DNA of 64,000 nt from JALOLG01 sp963722415 (GCA_963722415.1 CAVRNI010000039.1:258315-322314); one strand, 5' to 3'; numbered from the stretch's first letter, positions 8,988-19,025 are shown. Program-made: numbers and translations. Notes: generated from the sequence alone by a model not told the origin.

Positions 8988-9651
8988 ATGACTCCGACCT
9001 CGCAAGCCCCCAAGCGGCGCTACGACGCCTCCCGCCGTCAGGCCCACGCGCTCGAGAGCAGGCGGCGCGATCCTCGCGGCCGCCCACGCGCTGTTCGTCG
9101 AGCGAGGGTTCGCCGCGACGACCATCGCCGCGATCGCCGAGGCGGCAGACGTCTCCGTACCCACCGTCTACGCCGGCTTCACCTCCAAGGCGGAGTTGCT
9201 CCGACGAGCGATCGAGGTCGCGTTCGCCGGTGACGACGAGCCGGTGGCGGTGGCCGATCGTCCGACCGCCACCTGGGTGTACGAGGCCGACACCGCCGAG
9301 GAGCTCGTCGGGCGGTACGCGGTGATGATGGGGGAACTCGCCTCCCGCGCCGGTCAGATCTACGGCGTGCTCGTGGCCGCGGCCGATGCCGAGCCCGAGC
9401 TGGCCGACCTGCTGCGGACGTTCGAGGCGCAGCGGCTCCGCTCCGCCACGATGATGGCCGAAGCGGTTGACGCTCGGGGAGGCCTTCCGCCGGGGCGGAC
9501 GGTGGCCGAAGCCCGCGACCTCATCTGGCTCTGCAACGCGCCCGAGGTCTACGTGATGCTGTGCGGCAAGCGGCGTTGGTCGACGCGCCGCTACGTGGCG
9601 TGGGCGCGCAACGCCTTGGTCAAGCTCGTGATCGCGCCGCCCGAGCCGTGA
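8988..9651 (+). CDS. TetR family transcriptional regulator, frameshifted
   Basis: A DNA-binding repressor. Start ATG 8988 gives MTPTSQAPKRRYDASRRQAHALESR. The helix-turn-helix then continues in the next frame as AILAAAHALFVERGFAATTIAAIAEAADVSV, classical TetR, followed by TVYAGFTSKAELL. The change of frame is at about 9057-9070 and needs removal of one base. The C-terminal ligand domain runs to TGA at 9651. Divergent from the SnoaL-like gene and 102 bp upstream of the small RPADVWL protein at 9753. A 13-bp tandem duplication (9647-9672) straddles the stop codon. Confidence 0.78.
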
Positions 9652-9700
9652 CGACCGGCCGTGACGACCGGCCGGGACGTGCGGGATGGTCGATTCGGAT

Positions 9701-9717
9701 TGAGTAGTCACTACTCA
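9701..9717. promoter_or_regulatory. 17-nt perfect palindrome upstream of small protein gene
   Basis: TGAGTAGT-C-ACTACTCA is a perfect palindrome with a one-base centre, 36 bp before the ATG of the small RPADVWL protein (9753). Its size and symmetry fit a dimeric repressor operator (TetR, MarR or HxlR-like). It differs from the 8954 site, so a second regulator may act here. Confidence 0.55.
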
Positions 9718-9752
9718 CGACGCCACGTGGTCCTGGCCTCACACTGACCTTC

Positions 9753-9896
9753 ATGTCAAAGCATCTGCACGATTCCGCCTCGTCACCCGCCTACTACCTC
9801 CAGCGCCCCGCCGACGTGTGGCTGACCGCGCTCAACCGGCGCTCACGTGCACGTCGTCGGGGCAGCTCCGGCGCCGGCCGGTACCGAACGGGTTGA
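9753..9896 (+). CDS. small protein, RPADVWL family copy 2
   Basis: A 47-residue protein: MSKHLHDSASSPAYYLQRP, then ADVWLTALNRR and a basic, glycine-rich tail. It shares SPAY, RPADVWL and AL.RR with the minus-strand protein at 8051-8197. It follows the tetR gene on the same strand, mirroring the position of copy 1 after the SnoaL-like gene. A 17-nt palindrome lies just upstream and may control it. Its end lies 37 bp from the convergent cydB gene. Function unknown. Confidence 0.6.
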   Translation: MSKHLHDSASSPAYYLQRPADVWLTALNRRSRARRRGSSGAGRYRTG

Positions 9897-9932
9897 CCGC
9901 GTCGTTCGAGGTCTGCCCGTACTGGGCGTCGT

Positions 9933-10955
9933 TCAGGACTCGGCCGCGTGTGACGGGTCCGTTGCCCACTTCGGCTGGTTGACGAGCCAGAACAGCCACA
10001 ACAACGCTGGCACCGCCGTCACCGACGCCAGCCCGAACACGATGATCAGCCCGATCAACGTCGACCGGGCGCCGGCCGCTTCGGCAATGGTCATCTCGTC
10101 GACGAGCAGATCCGGGTACTGACCGACGCCCCAGCCGATGACGATCGCGGCGACCGCGATCACCGCACCGACCCGTGCCCGGGCATACCGCCCGGCGTGC
10201 AGGCGCCACAGGCTGAACAGTCCGGCGACGGCCGAGACCACGACCAGCGGGGCACCGCGACCCTGCAGCCCGTCGGCCAGTGACTCGGCGTCGGCTTCGA
10301 GCACCAGGACCGCGCCGAGCGCGACGGCGCCCGTGATCGCTCCTGCGACGAGCGCCCGCCGGCCCATCGCCGCCGCCATGTCGTCGTGTCCGGCACGGGC
10401 GAAGTCGGCCGCCAGGAAGGTTCCCGCGAGGAACGAACAGGTGAGCACGGCCAGCGTGCCGCCCAGCCACGACGTCGGGCCGGTCCACGACGTCCATCGG
10501 TCGCCGTACCCATCGGCGGGGACGCGTCCGCTGGCCACCGCGCCGGCGATCATCCCGAGGAAGAACGGGGTGATCAACGACGAACTGGCGAACACGACGC
10601 CGTACAGCCGCGCCTCGCCGAGCGTCGCCGAGAACTTGCGGAAGGCGAACGTGGCCCCGCGCAGCACGATGCCGAACCCGGCGAGCAGCCACGGCACGAA
10701 CAGCGTCGTCATCAGCGCGCTGAAGGCGGTGGGGAAGGCCGTCCACATGAACACCAGGATGTAGATCAGCCACACGTGGTTGGCCTCCCACACCGGTCCG
10801 AGGCTGCGGTCGATCTGGGCGCGGAGCGCGCCGCCCGCCTCGTCGCCACCGGCGAGAAGGTCCCACAGCCCGCTGCCGAAGTCGGCACCGCCGAAGAGCG
10901 CGTAGGCGACCACGCCGCCGAACATCAGCACCGCGACGACGTCGCTGAGACTCAC
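9933..10955 (-). CDS. cydB: cytochrome bd ubiquinol oxidase subunit II
   Basis: Membrane partner of CydA in cytochrome bd, a high-affinity quinol:O2 oxidoreductase. The 340-residue protein has about eight or nine hydrophobic segments. It shows the family start with FGGADFGSGLWDLLAGG and the conserved GPVWEANHVWLIYILV. The GTG start at 10955 overlaps the cydA stop (GTGA), so the two are translationally coupled. No cydDC transporter genes are visible nearby. Confidence 0.93.
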   Translation of the reverse strand: MSLSDVVAVLMFGGVVAYALFGGADFGSGLWDLLAGGDEAGGALRAQIDRSLGPVWEANHVWLIYILVFMWTAFPTAFSALMTTLFVPWLLAGFGIVLRGATFAFRKFSATLGEARLYGVVFASSSLITPFFLGMIAGAVASGRVPADGYGDRWTSWTGPTSWLGGTLAVLTCSFLAGTFLAADFARAGHDDMAAAMGRRALVAGAITGAVALGAVLVLEADAESLADGLQGRGAPLVVVSAVAGLFSLWRLHAGRYARARVGAVIAVAAIVIGWGVGQYPDLLVDEMTIAEAAGARSTLIGLIIVFGLASVTAVPALLWLFWLVNQPKWATDPSHAAES

Positions 10956-12371
10956 GACGCCACCGGTGAGCTCGGATCGTGGGCCGCCGGGTCGGCAGCC
11001 GGCCGTGTGGGCGCCGGTGGACCGTAGGGGGTGGGAAGGTCGATCTCAGCGCTCTCGCGCCAGCGCCGAGCCATCGAGCGCAGGACCGCCACGGCAGCCA
11101 CACTCATGGCCGTATAGATCACCACGATCGCGGTGAGGCTGATCCAGATCCCCGAGTTCTCGGTGACGGCGTCTTCGACGCGCATGACCCTGTAGACGAT
11201 CCACGGCTGACGTCCGACCTCGGTGGTGACCCATCCGGCCTCGAGAGCGACAAGGCTCAACCCGCCCGCGACGACCGCCGCCCGCATGAGCCACCGCGAC
11301 TCGAACGGGTCGGACCACCGCCGCTTCCACCAGAACCACAGCGCGATCCCGATCATCGCGAAGCCGGAAGCGACCATCGTCTGGAACGACAGGTGAACGA
11401 CGTTCGCCGGTGGCCGATCCTCGACCGGGAACTCGTTCAGGCCGGGCACGGTGCGGTCGGCCGAGGCCCGGGCGAGCCAGCGAACCGACACTCGGGATCT
11501 CGATCCCACCGCGCACCTCGCCGTCGATCAGCACGCCGCCGATGATGAGCGGCGAGTTCGTCTCGGTCTCGACGGCGAGCTCCATCGCCGCCAGCTTCGA
11601 CGGCTGGTCGGTGGCGAGGCGCATGCCGGCGACGTGCCCGATGACGGGCTGGACGAGCGCCGCCACCGTGGCGAACGCGAACGGGACGATGAAGCCGAGC
11701 CGGTGAGCGTGGTCGCGGCGCCCGCGCAAGATCCCCACCGCGTACACGCTGGCGGCGAGGAACCCGGTGACGAGGTACGTGGCGACGAACATGTGGACGA
11801 ACTGCGGCCACAGGGCACGGTTGAAGATCGCCGCCAGCGGATCCACGTCGGTCGCCCGCAGCGTCCCCGATGCGTCGACGACGAGATCGAAACCGCTCGG
11901 CGCGTTCATCCACGAATTGACGGCGAGGATGCAGAACGTGCCGAACAACCCTGACGCGATGATCGGGATCAGCGTGCGCAGGTGCACCTTGGGTGGAAGG
12001 CGGTCCCAGCCGAACAGATAGATCCCGATGAACACCGCCTCGACGAAGAAGGCGATCCCTTCGAGGGCGAACGGCAGGCCGATCACGTCTCCGAACGTCT
12101 CCATCATGCCGGGCCACAAGAGGCCCATCTCGAAGCTCAAGATCGTGCCCGACACGGCACCGACCGCGAACAGCACGGCGGCGACCTTCGACCACTTGCG
12201 GGCGAGCGTGAGCGCCACCTCGTCGCCGCGGTAGATCCCGCGGCGGTGCACGACGTAGATCATCGTCGGGAACGCCACGCCGAAGCACGACAACACGATG
12301 TGGAATCCCAGCGACAACGCCATCTGATAGCGCGCCGCGACGAGCTCCTCGACTGCCAGCAGGCCGAACAT
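10952..12371 (-). CDS. cydA: cytochrome bd ubiquinol oxidase subunit I, frameshifted
   Basis: Subunit I carries hemes b558, b595 and d and the quinol site. It starts MFGLLAVEELVAARYQMAL, with the N-terminal heme-ligand region SLGFHIVLSCFG and the GFDLVVD and VNSWMNAPSGF segments. The C-terminal part has the conserved VTTEVGRQPW. The two parts are in different frames; the change is at about 11485-11500, near EIPSVGSL versus VRWLARASADRTVPGLNEF, and one base accounts for it. Repaired length is about 470 residues, normal. The first gene of the cydAB operon, divergent from the kinase-like gene at 12456. Confidence 0.88.
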
Positions 12372-12455
12372 GCTGTCCTTCCGTCGCTTGCCCATCGACC
12401 GTAGCTGCCGGCGCCGCGCGCTGAACTCGGACCGTGCCCCCGCGGCCGCGTGGCT

Positions 12456-13382
12456 ATGGTCCGCCGCGTGTCGGAGCCGAGTGCCGAATCGTTGGTGTGG
12501 GCGGCGCGAACGGTGGCGCCGGGGGCCGTCGTCACCGGTGCTCGCCCGATCGGCGGCGCAACAGGACCGTGGCTCCTCGACATCCGCGGCGCGCCGGTCG
12601 CCTCGGTCGTGCTGCGGGTCGGTGAACTCGGCGACGCGAACTCGCGCCGACGATTCGGTGTCGAGTCGGCCGCCCTTCGAGTCGCGGAACGCCACGGCAT
12701 CGGTGCACCGACGGTGATCGGGGTCGACCTCGACGGCGAAGGCTCGTCGCAGATGAAGATCCTCAGCTCGTTCCTTCCGGGGACGAGCACCGTCCCCGTG
12801 GTCGCCACGCGGGATCGGCTGATGGGACTCGGCCGGGCGGTCGGAGTTCTGTCGCGAGTCAGCGCGATCGACGACGGCGAGCTTCCCGTTCGCGTCCGCC
12901 CGCTGTCGGACATCGACTTCGCCGCGACGCGAGATGCCGGCGACTCGACGCCGCTTCTCGAAGCGGGGCAGCGCTACGTGCGATCGGTCTCGATTCCCAC
13001 AACTGGGTACGTCGTGGTTCACGGTGACTGCTGGCAGGGGAACATGCTGTGCCGCAACGACGAAGTCGTCGGGTTCGTCGACTGGGATGCGGCGGGCGTG
13101 GGTCCGCCGGGGGTCGACCTCGGTTCGCTCAGGTGTGACGTCGCGATGTACTTCGGTCTGGCCGCGACGGAGCCCGTGTACGAGGGTTGGCAGGCCGTGA
13201 CGGGGGAACCGTTCGAGCTCCTTGCGTACTGGGATGTGGTCGCGGCGCTGAGCACACCGACCGATCTCTCGGAATGGATGCCCGTGATCGAAGGCCACGG
13301 CGGTCCCGCCGTGGCCGCCACGACCCTCACCGATCGACGCGACGAGTTCCTCGAAGCGGCACTGGATCGGACTGGCCGCTAG
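12456..13382 (+). CDS. aminoglycoside phosphotransferase-fold protein
   Basis: A 308-residue kinase-like protein of the APH/choline kinase fold. The catalytic loop is visible as VVVHGDCWQGNMLC (Brenner-type HGDxxxxN) and the metal Asp as VVGFVDWDAAGVGPPGVDLG. The substrate cannot be read from sequence; most actinobacterial members are not antibiotic-resistance enzymes. Possible starts are GTG 12450, ATG 12456 and GTG 12468; none has a clear ribosome-binding site. Divergent from cydA; a stem-loop follows at 13401. Confidence 0.8.
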   Translation: MVRRVSEPSAESLVWAARTVAPGAVVTGARPIGGATGPWLLDIRGAPVASVVLRVGELGDANSRRRFGVESAALRVAERHGIGAPTVIGVDLDGEGSSQMKILSSFLPGTSTVPVVATRDRLMGLGRAVGVLSRVSAIDDGELPVRVRPLSDIDFAATRDAGDSTPLLEAGQRYVRSVSIPTTGYVVVHGDCWQGNMLCRNDEVVGFVDWDAAGVGPPGVDLGSLRCDVAMYFGLAATEPVYEGWQAVTGEPFELLAYWDVVAALSTPTDLSEWMPVIEGHGGPAVAATTLTDRRDEFLEAALDRTGR

Positions 13383-13400
13383 ATATCGCGTGTCTCACGA

Positions 13401-13422
13401 AACGCGGTTGCAGGACCGCGTT
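13401..13422 (+). terminator. stem-loop after phosphotransferase-like gene
   Basis: AACGCGGT-tgcagg-ACCGCGTT, a perfect 8-bp stem with a 6-nt loop, lies 19 bp after the stop. It lacks a strong T-run, as is common in actinobacterial terminators. The rest of 13423-13643 has no gene I can support and is presumably the 5' region of the secreted-protein operon. Confidence 0.5.
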
Positions 13423-13643
13423 GAGCAGTATTCGGAACTCCGCCCGTCCAGGCCCGCTACACGTTCTGTACAGGCTTTCGTCAACCCCCGCCGCCGGAGG
13501 TCTTTTTCGATCGTGCGCATTTCGTCTCGGGTTGTCTCAAGACTCTCGTCAACCTCTGTGCCTCCGCCCGGGGCTACCAGACATATAACGACGTCTCGAC
13601 GCACTGGGCGCCGCGACAGCCTCAAGGCGGGAAGTAGGCACAA

Positions 13644-14106
13644 GTGAATCGTCGATCGAAAGTCGCGGGTGCACTCGCCCTCGGCGTCATGTTGCTCGGT
13701 GGAGGGATCGCCGGTGCGCTGTGGGCGGCGAGCGGCAGTGGGTCGGGCGAGGCCAACGCCGTGACCGCTCAAGTCGTGACCGTGTCGGCCGCGACGGGGG
13801 CCGCAGACCTGTATCCGGGCTTCACCGGCGGCGACGTCTTCTTCACCGTCACCAACCCGAACCCGTATTCCGTGTTGTTCTCGTCGATGGCGGTTGGCAC
13901 CGTCACGTCGAGCGACCCGGTCGGCTGTCCGTCGTCGAGTGTGTCGGTGGCCAGCGCGACGGGCCTCAACGCTGGCCGTCGGGGCCAACGCCACGTCGGC
14001 CACGCAATCGATCGTCGATGTGGTCACGATGGTCGCCGGTGCGCCGGATGCGTGCCAGGGCGCGACCTTCACGATCGCGTTGACGCTCTCCGGTTCTCAG
14101 GGCTGA
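13644..14106 (+). CDS. small secreted/anchored protein of SipW-operon type, frameshifted
   Basis: About 153 residues after repair. The N-terminus (MNRRSKVAGALALGVMLLGG...) is a signal sequence followed by a Gly/Ser-rich stretch. The mature part resembles small beta-sandwich proteins of TasA/CalY or SipW-processed type (GGDVFFTVTNPNPYSVLFSS, then SGSQG at the end). The frame changes near 13970: ATGLNAG in one frame, TLAVGANATSATQSIV in the other. It is 8 bp upstream of the large repeat protein and probably co-secreted with it. No signal peptidase gene is visible in the window. The family assignment is tentative. Confidence 0.6.
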
Positions 14107-14114
14107 CCGTCGCA

Positions 14115-16549
14115 ATGCTGGCTCGGGCGGTGGGGGTCGGGCTCTTGGCGTCCGCCGTCTTCGTCGCGTGTCCGCCCCGGCAGGCCGGGGCGGAGTTCCT
14201 TGCAACCGGAACGGGATCCGCGTTGGCAGCGGCGCAGTCGATCCCGGAATCCGTCCCACCGGTCGCGATCGTCAGCGGTCGCGAGGTGGCGCTGTCATGG
14301 TCGGCTACCACGCTGACCGGAGGCACGCCGGCCGAGTCGTACACCGTTCGCCGTTACGACACCTCGAACGTCGCCCAGGTGGTGCTGACCGGTTGCGACG
14401 TGGTGACGACGACGAGTTGCGTCGAGAACAACGTCCCGGTCGGCGCGTGGACGTACTCGGTGCAGGCCCGAATGGGGTCGTGGGTGGGTGCCGAAGGGCC
14501 GCCGAGCGCGACGATCACGGTGGCGACGTCGTCGCTCGTGCTCGATTCGACCGCACCGATCAGCCCGTTGCCGGCGACCGTGACGGGCGCGATCGCCAAC
14601 TTCCTGGTGGCGGAAACCCTGACCTACCGGCTCGATTCGCCGGCCGGACCTGTTCTGGTCGGGACGCCGGCAGTCGTGACGAGCAGTGCATCGACTGCCG
14701 TCAGTGTGACGGTGCCGGCGGGCACCTCGAGCGCACCGCACAGCATCTTCGTCGTCGGTTCCGGCGGTTCGTTCGCCGCCGCGGCGATCGACATCGCCGT
14801 CCCCCCGAGGCTGCAATCGATGCAGATGCGCGACGTCAACGGCAACGGCAAGGTCGATCAGGTGACGGTCGTGTTCGACGACACCCTCGCCGCCTACTCG
14901 GCGGGAATCGTCCCGTGGACATTGACCAACGTGCCCTCTGCCGGGTCGCTGTCGTCGGTCGTCGTCAACGGCACCACCGCCACGTTGACCATCACCGAGG
15001 GCGCCGGGGCGGCGAACACCGCCGTCGGGACGTTCAGAGTCGCACTCGCCGCGAACGCGGCCGGCATCCGTGACCTGAACGGACCTCAGTCGTCCTTCGC
15101 CGCCACCGCCCCGACGGACGTGGCAGCACCGGCCCGTGTGTCGTCGACGATGCAGGATGTCAGTCTCAACGGTCGGGTCGACCGGTTGACGGTGACGTTC
15201 AGTGAGCCGCTCGCCGCCTACACCGCGCCGACCACGATCTGGACCCTCGCCAACGTGCCCAGCGGTGGCGCGTTGGCATCGGTCACGGTGGTCACGCCGA
15301 CGGTGACGATCGCGATCACCGAAGGAGCCGGGCCGCTCGACACCTCGGTCGGTTCGTTCACCGTCGCCCTCGCCGCCGATCCGGCCGGCATCCGCGACGC
15401 CACAGGAAACCTGGCGTCGCTGGCGACCACCACCCCGACCGATGGCGCCAGGCCGATCCGACAGTCGGCCGAGATGTTCGACGACAACGCCGACGGCAAG
15501 ATCGACCGCGTCGTCACCACGTTCAGCGAATCGCTCGCCCCGTTCACCGCACCGGCCAGCGTGTTCGTATTGTCGGCCGCACCGTCGGGTGCCACCCTCA
15601 ACACCGTCAACGTGTCCGCCAACCAGGCCACGCTCGCACTCAACCAAGGCGCCGCAGCGGCCAACACCGCGGTCGGGTCGTTCCGGATCTCGCTCGCCAG
15701 CAACATCGCCGGCATCCGCGACGCCACAGGCAACCTCTCCAGCCACGCCCCACCGCACCCACCGACCGCGCCGCACCCGTCCTCGTCACGCTCGCCCTGC
15801 TCGACAACAACGGCAACGGCAAGGTCGATCGCGTCACAGCGCTGTTCAGCGAGACGCTGCAGGCCTACTCGGCGGGCACGGCGCCGTGGACGCTCACCAA
15901 CGTGCCCTCGGGCGGGACGCTGACCAGCGTCAGCCTCGCCACGGCCACGCTCACGCTCACGCTCACCGAAGGCGCCGGTGCTGCCGACACGCTCGTCGGG
16001 ACGATGACCGTTGCCATGGCCGCGAACAGCCTCGGGGCTCGCGACGCGGCCGGGTCCCTGGGCACGTTCGCAGGCGCGACACCGCTCGACCAGGCCAGGC
16101 CGGCCGCGATCACGATCGCCGACACCAACGGCACCCTCGACGGCCGGGCCGAGCCTGGCGACACGATCGCGATCACGTTCAGCGAGCCGCTCGCACCGGC
16201 ATCCGTGCCGTCCTCGACCACGGTCACGCTCACCGACCCCGCCGGCACGGGCAACGACACCTTGACGATGGTCGGGGTGAGCAACGGTGCCCGCGCCATG
16301 GGGTCGAACAACTACGTCACGGCCGACACGACGGCGGCGTCGTTCGCGGGCTCCGCCGTCGCCCTTGGCAACGCCAACCGCACGATCACCGTGACCATTG
16401 CCGCACCTTGTACCGGCACCGCGTGCGCGGGACTCGGGCAACAGGCCACGAATGTGACCTATTCATTCCTCGCCGCGACCACGCTCACCGACGTGGCCGG
16501 CAACCTCGCCTCGACCGTGGCCAAGACCCAGAGCATCCGCCTCTTCTGA
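14115..16549 (+). CDS. secreted repeat protein with DxNxNGKVD-containing Ig-like repeats, frameshifted
   Basis: About 812 residues after repair. A signal peptide (MLARAVGVGLLASAVFVAC) precedes an FN3-like domain (VALSWSATTLTGGTPAESY). At least four repeats of about 110 residues follow. Each begins with a Ca-binding-like loop (DVNGNGKVDQVTVVF, DNADGKIDRV, DNNGNGKVDRV), then WTLxNVPSxG, TITEGAGAANTAVG, and AGIRDxxGN. A last divergent repeat ends the protein. The frame changes near 15745-15755 at GCCCCACC, where one more C restores SHAPTAPTD. Likely an extracellular adhesive or surface protein stabilised by calcium. No wall anchor motif is seen. Confidence 0.72.
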
Positions 16550-16609
16550 CGAGTCGACGCCGCGGCAACAAGCCAGCGGTCGACGTCAGACCGGGCTGGC
16601 CGCGACCGG

Positions 16610-16996
16610 TCAGATGCCGGACGGCGTGATCTTGATGACGTCGTTCGCCGAGCCACGGAGGACGCGGACGGCGAGCTGACCGTTGGTGAGCGTCGCCTCG
16701 ACGCCGCCGCCGAAACCATCCGGCAGATCGACCTCCCGCTCGTAGCCGCCGTACTCCCACTCGTGGACGAGGTAGTCCTTGGGCGGCGCACTGCGAAGTC
16801 GGGCGAAGAAGCGCAACGTGCCGGGTCCGAGCTCGATCGTCACGTCGTCGGCCTTCACGGCCGGCATCGGGCACACGACGACGAGTGCACCCGTGGCCTC
16901 GTACACGTTGACGGGGACACGCTGGGGCGCCATCGTCCGCTCGGTGTCGGCCGTGGCCTCGACCACCGCGTCATGGCTGGACTCCTGGGATGCCAC
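16610..16996 (-). CDS. Hsp20/alpha-crystallin family small heat-shock protein
   Basis: A 128-residue holdase-type chaperone. The alpha-crystallin domain starts at NVYEATGALVVVCPMPAVK and shows DDVTIELGPGTLRFFA and YEREVDLPDGFG. The C-terminal strand has NGQLAVRVL, close to the family GVL motif region, and a short KITPSG tail. The N-terminal arm is short and polar. Monocistronic; the neighbours are unrelated. Confidence 0.83.
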   Translation of the reverse strand: MASQESSHDAVVEATADTERTMAPQRVPVNVYEATGALVVVCPMPAVKADDVTIELGPGTLRFFARLRSAPPKDYLVHEWEYGGYEREVDLPDGFGGGVEATLTNGQLAVRVLRGSANDVIKITPSGI

Positions 16997-17128
16997 GGGC
17001 CCACGCTACCCCAGCGCCACCGATCCGGAAATCTGACCGGAGCGCGCCGATGTGACCGCGACTGCGCCGGACTTCGCGGCCGCGTCGGGGTTCGTCGCCA
17101 CCGTGGGGAATGCGGGAGACTCCCGGCG

Positions 17129-18094
17129 ATGGAACACTTCGAAGGCAGGGTCGCGGTCGTCACGGGTGGCGGCACCGGCATGGGGCGTGAGCTGGCCCGC
17201 CAACTCACCGGCGCGGGTTGTCACGTCGCGATCTGTGACGTGTCAGCCGAGAACATGGCAGCCACCAAGGAGTTGTGCGACGGTGAGTCGCCGGCCGGCA
17301 CCCTGCTCAGCACGTTCGTCGCCGATGTGTCCGACCGCGACCAGATGGAGGCGTTCGCCACGCACGTCGCGGCGAGCCACCGCACCGACCACATCCACCT
17401 GCTGTTCAACAATGCCGGCATCGGCGGAGGCGGGAGCATCGTCGTCGATCGACCAGAGGAGTGGGACAAGGTCTTCGGTGTCTGCTGGGGCGGTGTGTAC
17501 AACGGGACCCGAGCCTTCCTGCCGATGCTGCTCGCCGCCGAGGAAGGTCATGTCGTCAACACCAGCAGTGTCAACGGGTTCTGGGCGTGCCTCGGACCGA
17601 ACGCGCACACCGCGTACAGCGCGGCGAAGTTCGCGGTCAAGGGCTTCACCGAGGCGCTGATCGTCGACTTCCGCCAGAACGCACCGCACCTCAAGGCGTC
17701 GGTGGTGATGCCGGGTCACATCGGCACGTCGATCGTGTTCAACTCCGGTGCGTACTTCGGACGCGACCCGAAGGAGTTGCGCGACGAACACGTCGCCGAG
17801 CTGCGCGAACGGCTCGGCGCGATGGGTCTCGATGTCTCGGCGGCATCCGACGAGGACATCCGCCAGGTCGTGCTGATGCGGGCCGAGGGGTTCCGCGACA
17901 ACGCCCCGACCAGTGCCGCCGACGCGGCAACGATCATCCTCGACGGTGTCCGTGCGGGCGCCTGGCGAATCCTGGTCGGCGACGACGCCGTGACGCTCGA
18001 CGAGATGGTTCGGGCCGATCCCGAGACGGTCTACGAACCGGCGTTCATGGAGAGGCTGCGCTCCGGAAACGTGTTCGACTTCATCCCCGATTGA
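17129..18094 (+). CDS. SDR family NAD(P)-dependent oxidoreductase
   Basis: A 321-residue classical short-chain dehydrogenase. It shows the cofactor glycine motif TGGGTGMG near residue 12, NNAG in the nucleotide-fold core, the catalytic Ser in VVNTSSVNG, and the YSAAK catalytic Tyr/Lys. An unusual extra C-terminal stretch of about 50 residues (EMVRADPETVYEPAFMERL) is seen in some actinobacterial SDRs. Substrate unknown. Start ATG 17129 gives MEHFEGRVAVVTGG. The last 64 bp overlap the convergent hydrolase gene. Confidence 0.88.
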   Translation: MEHFEGRVAVVTGGGTGMGRELARQLTGAGCHVAICDVSAENMAATKELCDGESPAGTLLSTFVADVSDRDQMEAFATHVAASHRTDHIHLLFNNAGIGGGGSIVVDRPEEWDKVFGVCWGGVYNGTRAFLPMLLAAEEGHVVNTSSVNGFWACLGPNAHTAYSAAKFAVKGFTEALIVDFRQNAPHLKASVVMPGHIGTSIVFNSGAYFGRDPKELRDEHVAELRERLGAMGLDVSAASDEDIRQVVLMRAEGFRDNAPTSAADAATIILDGVRAGAWRILVGDDAVTLDEMVRADPETVYEPAFMERLRSGNVFDFIPD

Positions 18095-18990
18095 TCGGTA
18101 GCCGTCGGCTGAACCGTCGACTGGTCAGTGCGTGATGCGTTCTGCCTGATCGCCGCGACCATCTCCGACCACCGCGACCGGGGCATGTCGTGACCCATCT
18201 CGGGGAACATCAACAGGCGCGAGCCAGGGATCGCGCGCGCCGTCGCGATACCACCGGAGGGCTTCACGAGCGGGTCGGCGAGGCCGTGGATCACGAGGGT
18301 CGGCACGCGGACCTGCTGGAGACCTGGCGTGCGATCCGGGCTGGCCACGATCGCCGCCGCCTGGCGCAGGACGCCGGACGGTCGGAAGCTCCGTTCGAGG
18401 CTCGCCCGCGCCTGCTTGCGGAACAGCTCGTCATCGGCCTCCGGCCCGGCGACCAGGCGATACACGCTCAGCGACGATTCCTCGGCGGTCTCGATGGTGG
18501 GTGGCCTGAGCCGCGACAACTTGAGGAGCACCCGGCGTTTCGGCATGCCGTGCCGGTTGTTGCCGGTGTTCGACATGATCGACGTGAGGCTCCTCACACA
18601 CTCCGGGTGTTCGATCGCGAGTGTCTGGACGATCATCCCGCCCATCGAGGCACCGACGACGTGTGCGGGTCCGATGTCGAGCCCACGCAACAACGCAGCC
18701 GCATCGGCTGCCATGTCGGCGATGAGGTATCCGGCCTTCGGCCGGCGGCGGGCGAGGAGCGCGGCCGCCGAGCGTGCCCGGGACGGTGGGGTCCAGTCGA
18801 ACTCGGTGCTCAAACCGGCGTCGCGGTTGTCGAACCGGATGACCTGGAACCCGGCGCCGACCAGTAGGTCGACGAACTCGTCAGGCCAATCGATGAGTTG
18901 GCCGCTGAGTCCCATCACGAGCAGCAGCGGTTCGCCCTCGCCCCGCACGTCGTACTCGATGGTGATGCCGTTCGCATCGATCGCAGCCAT
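18031..18990 (-). CDS. alpha/beta hydrolase
   Basis: A 319-residue alpha/beta-hydrolase. Visible features are the oxyanion region LLLVMGLSGQ, the nucleophile elbow VVGASMGGMI with Ser, an acid Asp in LVIHGLADPLV, and the catalytic His in MFPEMGHDM. It is close to the group annotated as aclacinomycin methylesterase RdmC-like or haloalkane-type hydrolases, but no substrate is certain. The C-terminal tail after the catalytic His runs about 50 residues into the 3' end of the SDR gene on the other strand. An earlier in-vivo stop is possible only if that tail is a sequencing artefact. Confidence 0.85.
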   Translation of the reverse strand: MAAIDANGITIEYDVRGEGEPLLLVMGLSGQLIDWPDEFVDLLVGAGFQVIRFDNRDAGLSTEFDWTPPSRARSAAALLARRRPKAGYLIADMAADAAALLRGLDIGPAHVVGASMGGMIVQTLAIEHPECVRSLTSIMSNTGNNRHGMPKRRVLLKLSRLRPPTIETAEESSLSVYRLVAGPEADDELFRKQARASLERSFRPSGVLRQAAAIVASPDRTPGLQQVRVPTLVIHGLADPLVKPSGGIATARAIPGSRLLMFPEMGHDMPRSRWSEMVAAIRQNASRTDQSTVQPTATDQSGMKSNTFPERSLSMNAGS

Positions 18991-19025
18991 GCCGGCATCG
19001 TACCGGCGTCACGACGAGGCGGTCC

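Noticed and set aside
13423..13643. Possible c-di-GMP riboswitch before the secreted-protein operon
   Set aside because: I compared it with the GEMM consensus from memory and found no matching core, so no call is made.
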